Source: Thiobacillus denitrificans (lineage in GTDB: Bacteria; Pseudomonadota; Gammaproteobacteria; Burkholderiales; Thiobacillaceae). From it: a DNA stretch of 25,117 nt. The stretch spans positions 43,763 to 68,879 of the forward strand of contig DDRS01000016.1 in NCBI GenBank assembly GCA_002343685.1, in the 5' to 3' direction. Below the pieces are notes generated by a model. That model was not told where the DNA came from and did not search any database. It saw nothing but the letters and a program-made list of their open reading frames with translations. This document shows positions 8,801 through 15,331 of the stretch, in pieces (within the stretch, counting starts at the first letter, position 1; every line of letters starts with the position of its first letter). The translations under genes and the position numbers were made by a program.

Positions 8801-8897
8801 CGCCAAGGCGATCTTCCCGCACCCGACGCAGACCGAACTGTTCGGCGAACTGGCGCGGCGGTTGTTGAACCGCCTGCGGCGGACGGCGAAGAAGTAA
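5868..8897 (+). CDS. Fused pyruvate dehydrogenase E2-E3 (dihydrolipoyl acetyltransferase-dihydrolipoyl dehydrogenase)
   Basis: One 1009-residue frame carries both remaining enzymes of the complex. Order: lipoyl domain 1 (about 1-80, VETDKA with lipoyl Lys44), lipoyl domain 2 (about 108-183, Lys147), a Pro/Ala linker, the peripheral-subunit-binding domain (about 241-278), the acyltransferase domain (about 300-500, catalytic His475 in DHRVLNG), a Gly/Ser then Ala-rich linker (about 503-540), and a complete FAD/NAD disulfide oxidoreductase with GGGPGG, redox Cys579/Cys584 in CLWRGC, and HPTQTE (His985, Glu990) near the end. The acyltransferase motif is normally HxxxDG; Asn479 replaces the Asp. 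The two lipoyl domains share an identical first 22 residues. Part of the E2-E3 linker is encoded by the repeat that also flanks the S23-type gene. No Shine-Dalgarno site is visible before the ATG. Confidence 0.93.
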   Translation: MNHYAITMPQLSDTMTEGVVVTWEKQPGDRVERGDIVATVETDKAIMDVEVFKAGYLAGPLADVGATIAVGAALGYITDTAGDVAIAAGEVVAEQAQTEMIPHHAGTPIVMPQLSDTMTEGVVVTWEKQPGDSIRRGDIVATVETDKAIMDVEVFQEGFLSGPIADVGSVVEVGHPMAFIVDDAAKANDTGVTISADHKVRDTHKVAPHAADKPATIPVPKAAPAQVTAAGNVPPVARVPGRPASPYARKVAAQLGVNIAGLAGSGPAGVILAADVARARPSMQEVAHSLPQVDVPGQGRAMTSMEKAVSHAMTASLTLPTFNVTVNIDTSKLTAAAKANKVSVTVAIAKACSVAMAKFPRMNWAYQPVDKLVERANHDFGVAVMSNDGGLVVPILHGIEKKPLEALQSDWTGLVERARVRKLAPSEYSNPTFTISNMGMLGVSHFTAIPTPGISAILAIAANGPQGTPFTITGDHRVLNGADVALYLATLKQTIEAPDAWMAGEGSGVRGQGSGSVAAAAAASVSHAAPAVSPIPEGNWDFPVVVVGGGPGGEDCARDLADHGIKVMMVNNEPFPGGECLWRGCIPSKAWRAAADVIRNRAHDAEMGVDGTNTPKLNWEQVEKHRRWVQSSRGEMALKADKGMKIDVREGYGEFVDAHTLKITPVEGEPYTVSFGAAVIATGAPAFVPPIPGARENLATGGVVTSDTIWNLATPPKKLGIVGGGVIGVEMAQIFRDFGTEVLMLERNERILAEVEEEIARTLIASLEKEITVVTSADIKEASGKPGTMKLRYANKEGVESVFDCDVILMATGKRPDTRKLNLDKVGVELDGAAIKVNARCQTSAPHIYAVGDVIGGYMLAHTAATQGRVAASNLLGHASEYDQDKDCGVTFSRPQAGFVGLSVAQAKAKGIDAVEAKMPMSIDAKAMITGETEGMIKLVADKATGRIIGVHYLADHTDTLIGIGVMMVAGEMTLTQVAKAIFPHPTQTELFGELARRLLNRLRRTAKK
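7381..7414 (+). repeat. GGGGTCA tandem repeat inside the E2-E3 linker
   Basis: Three to four copies of GGGGTCA end in CAGGGAG, the same unit and inner end as the inverted repeats at 5439-5472 and 5833-5866. In frame it encodes GEGSGVRGQGSGS, at the boundary between the E2 catalytic domain and E3. Confidence 0.85.
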
Positions 8898-8910
8898 GCG
8901 CCCTGCCACC

Positions 8911-8950
8911 TGATGTAAAAAGAGCCGCATCAGCGGCTCTTTTTACGTCA
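8911..8950. terminator. Strong rho-independent terminator after E2-E3, probably bidirectional
   Basis: An 18-base stem with a single G-T pair closes a 4-base loop (ATCA). Its core AAAAAGAGCCGC / GCGGCTCTTTTT supplies a T-run on both strands. It lies 14 bases after the E2-E3 stop codon and also faces the end of soxD on the other strand. The remaining bases to 9032 show no gene. Confidence 0.9.
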
Positions 8951-9032
8951 GGAAAACAAAGAATGAGAATGAACCCAGTGTCAGGCTTTTTCGGATATGC
9001 CGTCAGAAGTGGACACCATATGGAGCACTCGA

Positions 9033-9623
9033 CTAGCGCAGGCGAGGATGCTTGTCTGCCGGTTTAAAATGATCCGGCCGGTGATCCAGGATGAATCCGT
9101 CGCGATTCGGCATGGCGACTCTTGCCAGACTTTCCGCAGTGATGGGCTCATCGCCTTTAAGAATATTGGCTTCAGACAGGATGTACCCGGTTACCGAATA
9201 GACCTCGTCATTCGTCAATGACCCTGGCGTATAGAACGGCATGGCGCGCTTGATGTAGTCAAACAATGTCGTTGCATAGGGCCAATAGCTTTCAACCGTC
9301 TTGACCGGCGCTTTCTTGGGATCATCGTTCACCAGTGTTCCCCTTCCGCCGAGCAGGCGATCGCCTACGCCGCCCTCCATTTTTTGCCCATGGCAGGAGG
9401 CACACTTTTCGTCGTAAACCTGTTTGCCCCTTGAAATCGTGCCACTGCCCGACGGCAGATCCCGTCCATCCGGCAAAGACGACACGAAATCCTGCAGGTC
9501 GTGTGCAGATGCCGGCTCTCCAAATCCATACCGCACCGGATCTGCGCCCACGGCATACGTATTCAATGCGAATAGAGCGCCGCACGCCGTTACCTGTAAA
9601 AAGAGTTTAGTAGTAGTGAACAT
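9033..9623 (-). CDS. soxD: SoxD-type monohaem cytochrome c, subunit of sulfite/sulfane dehydrogenase
   Basis: The 196-residue exported cytochrome has a signal peptide (MFTTTKLFLQVTACGALFAL, likely cut near AVGA), one haem site CASCH at residues 74-78, and a probable axial Met128 in RAMPF. YGFGEPAS, PSGSGTISRGKQVYDEKCASCHG and SYWPYATTLFDYI match SoxD. In the Sox pathway SoxCD oxidises the sulfane sulfur bound to SoxY and passes electrons to cytochrome c. Paracoccus SoxD has two haem domains; this one keeps only one. The start at 9623 has GAGGGGAG upstream and overlaps the end of soxC by 17 bases, implying translational coupling. Confidence 0.88.
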   Translation of the reverse strand: MFTTTKLFLQVTACGALFALNTYAVGADPVRYGFGEPASAHDLQDFVSSLPDGRDLPSGSGTISRGKQVYDEKCASCHGQKMEGGVGDRLLGGRGTLVNDDPKKAPVKTVESYWPYATTLFDYIKRAMPFYTPGSLTNDEVYSVTGYILSEANILKGDEPITAESLARVAMPNRDGFILDHRPDHFKPADKHPRLR

Positions 9624-11073
9624 TGCTGACTCTCCCCTCGGTATCAACTTTCCAGCTTTGGATTGCATTGAGATGGTAGATCGAGCCAATCGGGCCATTT
9701 AAACCCCGAACCTCAATTAGTTGCCCAAGCGTGGGTTGGACGTAGCCAGTTTCATCCACGCAACGGCTTTGCAAAATCGCTTCTTTACCGTCCCATACCC
9801 AGGGAAAACGAAAGCGTGTCTGGCAAATAGGCAGGATCGGGCCCTGCAGGTCCGCAGGCTTCCATGTTCTCCCTCCATCCGTAGACACATCGACACGTTT
9901 TATGCGTCCGCGTCCGGACCACGCCAACCCCGTAATTTCATAAAAACCGGGGCCTGAGAGCGTCATTTCTCCGGATGGTCGCGTAATGACCGACTTGGCA
10001 TCCATGATCAAGGAAAATTGCACCGCCTTGCCGCTGGGAAGCAGGTCGGTATATTTCGAGGTTTCTTCGCGCGTCATGAACGGCTTGTCCGACAACTCGA
10101 TTCGGCGAACCCACTTGATATGCGTATTGCCCTCGTATCCCGGCGCGATCAGACGTAACGGATAGCCTTGTTCAGGACGGATCGCCTCCCCATTCTGTCC
10201 ATAGGCCAGGAAACAATCTTTCATTGCCTTGTCGATTGGGATGCTTCGCGTCATGACCGCAGCGTCGCCGCCCTCCACGAGCAACCATTTGGCGCCGGAT
10301 TTGACACCCACTTCGTTCAGGATGGTCGACAGCGGAACCCCTGTCCATTCGGAAGTCGAGACGAGGCCGTGCGTACCTTGTACAGTTTTCAACGTAGGCT
10401 TCGACCACTCCGTGAGGCCATTGCCAGAACACTCAATGAAAAGAATTCGGGATATCGACGGGAAGCGCTTCACGTCCAGCATCGAGAATTTCTTTGGCTG
10501 CTTCACCATCCCGTGCACAAACACCTTGTGCGTGGCCGGATCAATTGTGGCGATGCCGCCATGATCCCGTTCGAAATGCAGCCCTGACGGAGTAATAATG
10601 CCTACGCCATGCTCCAGTGGCGTCATCGACCAAGAGGAGAGGGGGGTCTTGGTACCAAAGCGCCAACGAACCTCTGTTTCGAACTGGGAGCGCGTCCCAT
10701 AACCCCCGTCTTCGCCAATGGCGGTGCCTGGAATTTTCGTGGCATCTTCCGGAACCGACCGCCATACCGCACCCGGCGGGGCTTTGCCTTCCAGGGACGG
10801 AGTGGTTTGCGCGATGGCTCTTCCGGCCACGCTCGAACTGGCGAGCACCGCGACGGAAGCCAGGAAATGTCGTCGATTTTGTGGTCGCTGAAGAGGATCA
10901 ACGCTTCTTGCCGGCTCACCTTTTACAGGCTTTACCGGCTCAATATGATGCTGACTAAAATATACTGAATTGGCGTTTGTTCTGGCTTTGGCGAGAAAGG
11001 CTTCTTCGGCCTCAACCAAAGACGCTATTTTCAATTTGTTCTTGGCGTCGCTATTTGGATCAAGAATGGACAT
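9607..11073 (-). CDS. soxC: SoxC, molybdopterin subunit of sulfite/sulfane dehydrogenase
   Basis: The 488-residue protein belongs to the sulfite-oxidase family. Cys215 in IECSGNG is the expected molybdenum ligand, and a C-terminal Mo-co dimerisation-type domain (STDGGRTWKPADL) follows. A twin-arginine export signal (NRRHFLASVAVLASS) lies at about residues 66-80, after an unusually long 60-residue hydrophilic leader. The start at 11073 was chosen because TGGAGG sits 7 bases upstream; the ATG at 11079 would lie too close to it. Upstream of this start the frame stays open into a carboxypeptidase relic, which is not part of soxC. No soxXYZAB gene is in the window, so whether thiosulfate is the substrate cannot be decided. 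Its G+C looks lower than that of the flanking housekeeping genes. Confidence 0.9.
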   Translation of the reverse strand: MSILDPNSDAKNKLKIASLVEAEEAFLAKARTNANSVYFSQHHIEPVKPVKGEPARSVDPLQRPQNRRHFLASVAVLASSSVAGRAIAQTTPSLEGKAPPGAVWRSVPEDATKIPGTAIGEDGGYGTRSQFETEVRWRFGTKTPLSSWSMTPLEHGVGIITPSGLHFERDHGGIATIDPATHKVFVHGMVKQPKKFSMLDVKRFPSISRILFIECSGNGLTEWSKPTLKTVQGTHGLVSTSEWTGVPLSTILNEVGVKSGAKWLLVEGGDAAVMTRSIPIDKAMKDCFLAYGQNGEAIRPEQGYPLRLIAPGYEGNTHIKWVRRIELSDKPFMTREETSKYTDLLPSGKAVQFSLIMDAKSVITRPSGEMTLSGPGFYEITGLAWSGRGRIKRVDVSTDGGRTWKPADLQGPILPICQTRFRFPWVWDGKEAILQSRCVDETGYVQPTLGQLIEVRGLNGPIGSIYHLNAIQSWKVDTEGRVSNVHYY

Positions 11074-11399
11074 CTTCATTCCTCCACTTTTATTGATTAA
11101 GCCGTTGAACTCGACAGTATCTTTCTTGCTTGAACTGAAGTCATAAAACCGAACGTTGCAGTGACAAGATCTCCTTTCTGCAATTTCTGGATCGTGGACC
11201 GCCCCGGGCATTGAACGATTTGAAACAAAGTGTTTCAGATTCGGTGCGCTGAACATCATGATTTTGATGCTGGATTTAAACCAAGCAACTTTCAAGCCAA
11301 TCGCGCCTTCTGAATACATGCCACCGTGTTCCCCGGCATTTTCGAGCCAGTGCGATACCGTTTCTCGAGATCTGGCTAAGACAACCCATTTGCGCAGCC
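11074..11399. other. Upstream region of soxC without a recognisable gene
   Basis: About 325 bases lie between soxC and the carboxypeptidase relic. The minus frame is open throughout but resembles no family I know. The only structured element I see is the palindrome at 11221-11237. The left edge of the dacC relic may extend weakly into 11360-11399. Confidence 0.5.
11221..11237. promoter_or_regulatory. Palindrome upstream of soxCD, candidate operator
   Basis: TGAAACAAAGTGTTTCA is a perfect inverted repeat with 7-base arms and a 3-base centre, about 150 bases before the soxC start. Its size suits a dimeric regulator, but which one cannot be told. No regulator gene lies next to it. Confidence 0.4.
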
Positions 11400-11650
11400 G
11401 TACCGACGCTTGGGTGATAGGCCATCCCAATCTCATCCAAGGCATCATCGCGCCACGGCAGCAGGTTGCGGTTGGGCTGCTGGTGCCGTTCCAGGTGAAA
11501 TCCTTCTGCGCGTAGAGCGCATAGTGGGCAGGGTCCGAATAGATGATGGCGCGCGCCAAGATGGCCATGTCGCGGGCGCTCGAGTAATGGCCGGGATTGG
11601 GCAGACCGGTGGCGTCCATGAAGTGGGTGTTGTTCATGCCCAGCCGCTTG
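11400..11650 (-). pseudogene. Relic of the D-Ala-D-Ala carboxypeptidase gene (internal fragment)
   Basis: About 190 bases (11461-11650) match the intact gene at about 14533-14722 with roughly 93% identity by eye. The stretch still reads MNNTHFMDATGLPNPGHYSSARDMA and LYAQKDFTWNG. A one-base loss near 11480 shifts the frame, and similarity fades toward 11400. The piece corresponds to residues of about 150-225 of the intact enzyme, so it lacks the SLTK and SGN motifs. It joins the E3 relic directly on its right side. Confidence 0.9.
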
Positions 11651-11905
11651 CCGCGCCGCTGGCAACCTGTTCGGCCACGCAGCGAATACGACTGGGACAA
11701 GAGCTATGGCGCCACCTTTTGCACCGCAGGCCTGTTTCATTGGTCTGTCCGTGGCAAGCCAAGATCAAGGCCATGATCAGACTGGCGGCTGGCGAGAGAC
11801 ACCGAGTCAGGTGCAAGGCGATCTTCCCGTGCTCGGCCAGACTGAACTGTTCGGCGAGCTGGCGCAGCAACTGCTGACTGCCTGCGGCGGACGGCGACGA
11901 AGTAA
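11651..11905 (+). pseudogene. Relic of the E3 (dihydrolipoyl dehydrogenase) 3' end
   Basis: Two blocks match the end of the E2-E3 gene: 11657-11770 resembles 8476-8600, and 11772-11905 resembles 8765-8897, with about 160 bases missing between them. ACTGTTCGGCGAGCTGGCGC and the end CTGCGGCGGACGGCGACGAAGTAA-like segment are nearly unchanged, including the stop codon. Small indels destroy the frame. A terminator follows the stop, as it does after the intact gene. Confidence 0.9.
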
Positions 11906-11926
11906 CCCTACTCCCTAAACAACACA

Positions 11927-11950
11927 GGCCGCATATGCGGCCTTCATTTA
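11927..11950 (+). terminator. Terminator after the E3 relic
   Basis: GGCCGCATATGCGGCC is a perfect 16-base palindrome followed by the T-rich TTCATTTATTTC. It shares the GCCGCAT...GCGGC core and position with the terminator after the intact E2-E3 gene, so it is probably the duplicated copy. The following 11951-12076 holds no gene that I recognise. Confidence 0.7.
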
Positions 11951-12076
11951 TTTCTCGGAATTCAAAGTGTTGCCCACCAGAGCTATTGAGGAATCACGAT
12001 ACAAAACTTAGCAAGTAAGCAGCTAGAAGCGGGGTTGGGGCATAACCTGGAGAATCAGCCTGCTATCAAGAATAGC

Positions 12077-12105
12077 TTGAACTTACAACTGAAGTTTATG
12101 ATATA
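12077..12105 (+). promoter_or_regulatory. Candidate promoter for the lysine-rich hypothetical gene
   Basis: TTGAAC (12077-12082) and GATATA (12100-12105) are 17 bases apart in a very A+T-rich stretch. A second TATACT follows at 12113-12118. The gene begins about 20-30 bases further on. Confidence 0.45.
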
Positions 12106-12134
12106 TATTATTTATACTATTATTTGATGGGGGG

Positions 12135-12569
12135 GTGCTTGTGGCCTCATTTGATAAAAACTCAAAAAAAACCACACCAACATCTTCTAAGCATCAGAAG
12201 GCAACTGATCACTCACACAAAAAACTGATTAAGCAAAAGCCCATCCATGGGCAAGCATCTTCCGAAAATGGCCCCAAGCAAAAACAAGTGCATAACCAGA
12301 TCAAGTTAAAACTGATAACACACACAGAAGCAATGACAGATAGGACAAGGCCCCAATTGATAAGAGATAGCTTCACTATGCCCGAAGTGGAGTATCAGGT
12401 CCTCAATGAGGTAAAGAAAGCCTGTCTGGCCGCCGGCTTTACCGTGAAAAAAAGCGAGTTGCTGCGGGTCGGCATGGCCTTGATTCAGGTATTAGACATA
12501 GCTGATTTAAGAAAAATAGTTAATGGCCTGGCACCACTCAAAGTCGGCCGCCCAAAAAAAGAAATATAG
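12135..12569 (+). CDS. Hypothetical protein with lysine-rich N-terminus and possible DNA-binding C-terminus
   Basis: The 144-residue frame has two parts. Residues 1-65 are hydrophilic and rich in Lys, His, Gln and Ser and look disordered. Residues 75-144 (LIRDSFTMPEVEYQVLNEVKKAC to PLKVGRPKKE) look folded: a short strand then two or three helices, with a basic tail. This resembles small proteobacterial proteins of unknown function and, loosely, ribbon-helix-helix DNA-binding proteins. No enzyme motif is seen. The start is uncertain: GTG 12135 gives the full frame, an ATG at 12127 is out of frame behind a run of seven G, and ATG 12333 would keep only the folded part. Base composition is clearly more A+T-rich than the flanking genes. 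Confidence 0.6.
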   Translation: MLVASFDKNSKKTTPTSSKHQKATDHSHKKLIKQKPIHGQASSENGPKQKQVHNQIKLKLITHTEAMTDRTRPQLIRDSFTMPEVEYQVLNEVKKACLAAGFTVKKSELLRVGMALIQVLDIADLRKIVNGLAPLKVGRPKKEI

Positions 12570-12629
12570 GAAACAAACCAAGACCTGCGACATCCATCCA
12601 ATGCCGCAGCCACAGACTAGGACCGTCGA

Positions 12630-13955
12630 ATGTTTGATCAAACACTCAGCTTGCCGAACGCGGAATGGCCGTACATACAGATCCTTGTCCGTCTCGCCTT
12701 GAGCCTCGCACTGGGGTTGTTGATCGGGATCGAACGTGAGAGGCGTGGCAAGGAAGCCGGTCTACGCACATTCGGATTTATATGTCTTCTCGGCGCACTA
12801 GGTGGATCATTAGGAACGGCTTTTTCGCTTGTAATCCTAATTCTTGTAGGCGTGCTGGCGGTATTACTAAATATCCAGACACTGCGCATGAATCAAGGAA
12901 CAGAATTAACGACTTCCGCCGCCATGTTGGTGACGTGCACAGCGGGGATATTGTGTGGACAAGGGCACACAATATCCCCGGCAGCAGTCATGGTCAGCGC
13001 AACCGCCTTGTTGGCATGGAAGGAACGGCTGGCCGGATTTTCGATGGGACTGACAGAAAGTGAACTACGATCCGCAGTAATGCTGGCCATTTTGGCTATT
13101 GTTATTTATCCAGCCTTACCTGTTGGTGCCATTGGACCCTGGAATTTATTTGAGCCACGCGCTGCATGGATTGCGGTTATCCTCATCGCCGGCATTGGGT
13201 TCGTAAACTATATTCTCTGGAAGCTTTACGGCATGCGTGGCGTCGAACTATCCGGATTCTTTGGTGGATTGGTCAATAGTAATTTCACAGTGATCGAGAT
13301 GGCATCTCGATTACAACAAAAATCGAATGAATTCGTCGACTCTGCCTATCGCGGCATTCTGCTTGCGACCACAGCAATGATTATGCGCAATGCAAGTCTA
13401 TTGCTAATCCTTGCTCCACTCGCACTGGTGGGATCATTTACCGCTTTTTTGCTGATGATGCTTTCAAGCACGATACTCGTACTCTGGAACTATCGCCATA
13501 GAAACCGGAATCTAATCGACGAAACCCCGAATATGAAGCTTGATCTACCATTCTCATTGCCGTTAGCGCTTAAATACGGCGTAGTATTTTTAGGACTTCA
13601 TATTGTCGGAGGTCTTACTCAACGGATGTTTGGGGATGTCGGCTTTTATCTGGTTAGTATCGTTGGCGGTTTGATGTCTAGTGCGAGCGCAGTCGCTGCA
13701 GCGGCGGCCTTGGCATCACAGGGGCATCTGTCTCCCACCGTTGCTGGAAACGGGGCCGTCTTAGCGTCGTTCACCAGCATCGCCTTCAGTCTTTCCTTTG
13801 TGGTCCATTCAGGCAACAGCCAACTTATTAGACGCCTGGCGATAGCAATGGCTTGTGTTGTTTTGACGGGCATCATCGGCCTGATCGCGTGGAATGTCAT
13901 CCACCCTCTAGCGATACAGTGGTTTCCCCAAATAGAGGGAAAACCAACAATGTAA
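12630..13955 (+). CDS. MgtC/SapB-type and DUF4010 integral membrane protein
   Basis: The 441-residue protein spans the membrane many times. The N-terminal part carries the MgtC/SapB signature (LALGLLIGIERERRGKEAGLRTFGF region). The rest matches the DUF4010 arrangement, with conserved-looking segments FFGGLVNSNFTVIEMA and LMSSASAVAAAAALA. MgtC relatives affect magnesium homeostasis and membrane ATP synthase in pathogens, but the function of these fused proteins is unknown, so I infer only a membrane role. AGGA upstream of ATG 12630 fits the start. It lies 60 bases after the hypothetical gene and may share its transcript. A perfect 14-base inverted repeat sits inside the coding sequence at 12944-12979. 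Confidence 0.87.
   Translation: MFDQTLSLPNAEWPYIQILVRLALSLALGLLIGIERERRGKEAGLRTFGFICLLGALGGSLGTAFSLVILILVGVLAVLLNIQTLRMNQGTELTTSAAMLVTCTAGILCGQGHTISPAAVMVSATALLAWKERLAGFSMGLTESELRSAVMLAILAIVIYPALPVGAIGPWNLFEPRAAWIAVILIAGIGFVNYILWKLYGMRGVELSGFFGGLVNSNFTVIEMASRLQQKSNEFVDSAYRGILLATTAMIMRNASLLLILAPLALVGSFTAFLLMMLSSTILVLWNYRHRNRNLIDETPNMKLDLPFSLPLALKYGVVFLGLHIVGGLTQRMFGDVGFYLVSIVGGLMSSASAVAAAAALASQGHLSPTVAGNGAVLASFTSIAFSLSFVVHSGNSQLIRRLAIAMACVVLTGIIGLIAWNVIHPLAIQWFPQIEGKPTM
12944..12979. repeat. Perfect inverted repeat inside the MgtC/DUF4010 gene
   Basis: The arms GGGGATATTGTGTG (12944-12957) and CACACAATATCCCC (12966-12979) are exact reverse complements with an 8-base loop. They encode part of TAGILCGQGHTISPAA. 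Confidence 0.9.
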
Positions 13956-13958
13956 AAG

Positions 13959-13993
13959 CCAGGAGAACTCAATAACACGACCCGTTCTCCTGC
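13959..13993. terminator. Hairpin between convergent MgtC/DUF4010 and carboxypeptidase genes
   Basis: CAGGAGAAC and GTTCTCCTG pair across a 15-base loop, 4 bases after the MgtC/DUF4010 stop and before the end of the minus-strand carboxypeptidase. No clear T-run follows, so termination is only likely from its position. Confidence 0.45.
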
Positions 13994-14016
13994 CAGAGAC
14001 ATTCAACTGAACGATT

Positions 14017-15174
14017 TCAGCCGAACAAGCCCTTGAAGAACAGCCGGATGCTGTCCCACATGCGGCGGAAGAAGCCGCCTTCATCCACGTTTTCCAATGC
14101 GACCACGTCGGCCTGCTTGATCACCTTGTCACCCTGGCGGATTTCGACCTTGCCGATGACGTCGCCCTGTTTCACCGGGGCGATCAGGGTCGGCTTCAAC
14201 ACGAGTTGGGTGGTGAGATTGGCGGCTTCGCCGCGGGCCACGGTGGCGGCCAGATCTTCGCTTGCGCCCGCCTTGACGGTGCGCGCAGCCCCTTTCCAGA
14301 CAGGCGCTGCAGCCAATACGTCGCCCTTTTTGTTGAACATCCTGGTCTCGAAGAAGCGGAAGCCGTAGCCCAGCAGCTTGGCGGTTTCGGTGGCGCGCGC
14401 GGCCTCGCTGTCGGTACCGAATACGACGGCGATCAGGCGTTCGCCGCTCTTCTGGGCCGAGGCCACCATGCAGTAGCCGGCTTCTTCCGTGTGGCCGGTC
14501 TTCAGGCCGTCGACGCCGTCATCGCGCCACAGCAGCAGGTTGCGGTTGGGCTGGTGGATGCCGTTCCAGGTGAAATCCTTCTGCGCGTAGAGCGCATAGT
14601 GGGCAGGGTCCGCATAGATGATGGCGCGCGCCAGCGTGGCCATGTCGCGGGCGCTCGAATAATGGCCGGGATTGGGCAGGCCCGTGGCGTCCATGAAGTG
14701 AGTGTCCTTCATACCGAGCCGCTTGGCTTCCGCGTTCATCATCGCGGCGAAAGCATCTTCGTCGCCGGCGATATGCTCAGCCAGGGCCACGCTGGCATCG
14801 TTGCCCGACTGGATGATGATGCCGTGGAACAGATCGCTGACCGAGACCTTGTTGCCCACTTTAACGAACATCTTCGAGCCACCCGTACGCCAGGCCTTCT
14901 CGCTGATGGTGACCATGTCGTTTTCGTGCAGCCGGCCGTGCTTGATTTCCTGCGTCGCGATGTAGGCGGTCATCAGCTTGGTCAGGCTGGCGGGCGGCAG
15001 ATGCATCTCGCCCTGGTGGTCGACCAAAACGTTGCCGCTGGCCGCGTCCATCAGCACCCAGGATTTGGCTGCCAACTCCGGTGGCGGCGGGATGAGGGGG
15101 GCGCTCCAGGCTGCCTGGGCGATCAATACGCTGAAAATCAATACGAGTCTTTGCAAAAAGAACGGGGTAGTCAT
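14017..15174 (-). CDS. dacC: D-alanyl-D-alanine carboxypeptidase (penicillin-binding protein 5/6 family)
   Basis: The 385-residue periplasmic enzyme trims the terminal D-Ala from peptidoglycan pentapeptides. It has a signal peptide (FFLQRLVLIFSVLIAQAAWSA) and all three active-site motifs: SLTK (Ser63, Lys66), SGN (123-125) and KTG (225-227). A C-terminal beta-rich domain follows, ending in an amphipathic helix (FFRRMWDSIRLFFKGLFG) that anchors such proteins to the inner membrane. The start at 15174 gives a normal signal peptide, although its ribosome site is weak. A decayed internal fragment of the same gene lies at 11400-11650. PBP5 (dacA) and PBP6 (dacC) cannot be told apart from sequence alone, so the symbol is provisional. 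Confidence 0.92.
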   Translation of the reverse strand: MTTPFFLQRLVLIFSVLIAQAAWSAPLIPPPPELAAKSWVLMDAASGNVLVDHQGEMHLPPASLTKLMTAYIATQEIKHGRLHENDMVTISEKAWRTGGSKMFVKVGNKVSVSDLFHGIIIQSGNDASVALAEHIAGDEDAFAAMMNAEAKRLGMKDTHFMDATGLPNPGHYSSARDMATLARAIIYADPAHYALYAQKDFTWNGIHQPNRNLLLWRDDGVDGLKTGHTEEAGYCMVASAQKSGERLIAVVFGTDSEAARATETAKLLGYGFRFFETRMFNKKGDVLAAAPVWKGAARTVKAGASEDLAATVARGEAANLTTQLVLKPTLIAPVKQGDVIGKVEIRQGDKVIKQADVVALENVDEGGFFRRMWDSIRLFFKGLFG

Positions 15175-15331
15175 GGATTTGTCGATGAGTGAGAAAACAA
15201 GGTTGGTATTGGACCAGACAGACACGTGCAAGCGCGCGTAAGTTTCAGGATAACATCGCCCGCCCACTCTGCGTCAGCCTGCCGGTACGGCCCTGTTAAA
15301 CTCGCGTCATGTCGAGACTGCATTGAATCCG

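Noticed and set aside
7407..8930. Long minus-strand frame across the E3 domain
   Set aside because: It is a shadow of the E3 coding sequence; composition is low-complexity and no start signals are seen.
11074..11700. N-terminal extension of soxC into the carboxypeptidase relic
   Set aside because: The frame is open by chance through a decayed pseudogene; a good ribosome site defines the soxC start at 11073.
15309..15326. Five-codon leader frame (MSRLH) before the symporter
   Set aside because: It is too short to judge, has no ribosome site and shows no attenuator hairpin.
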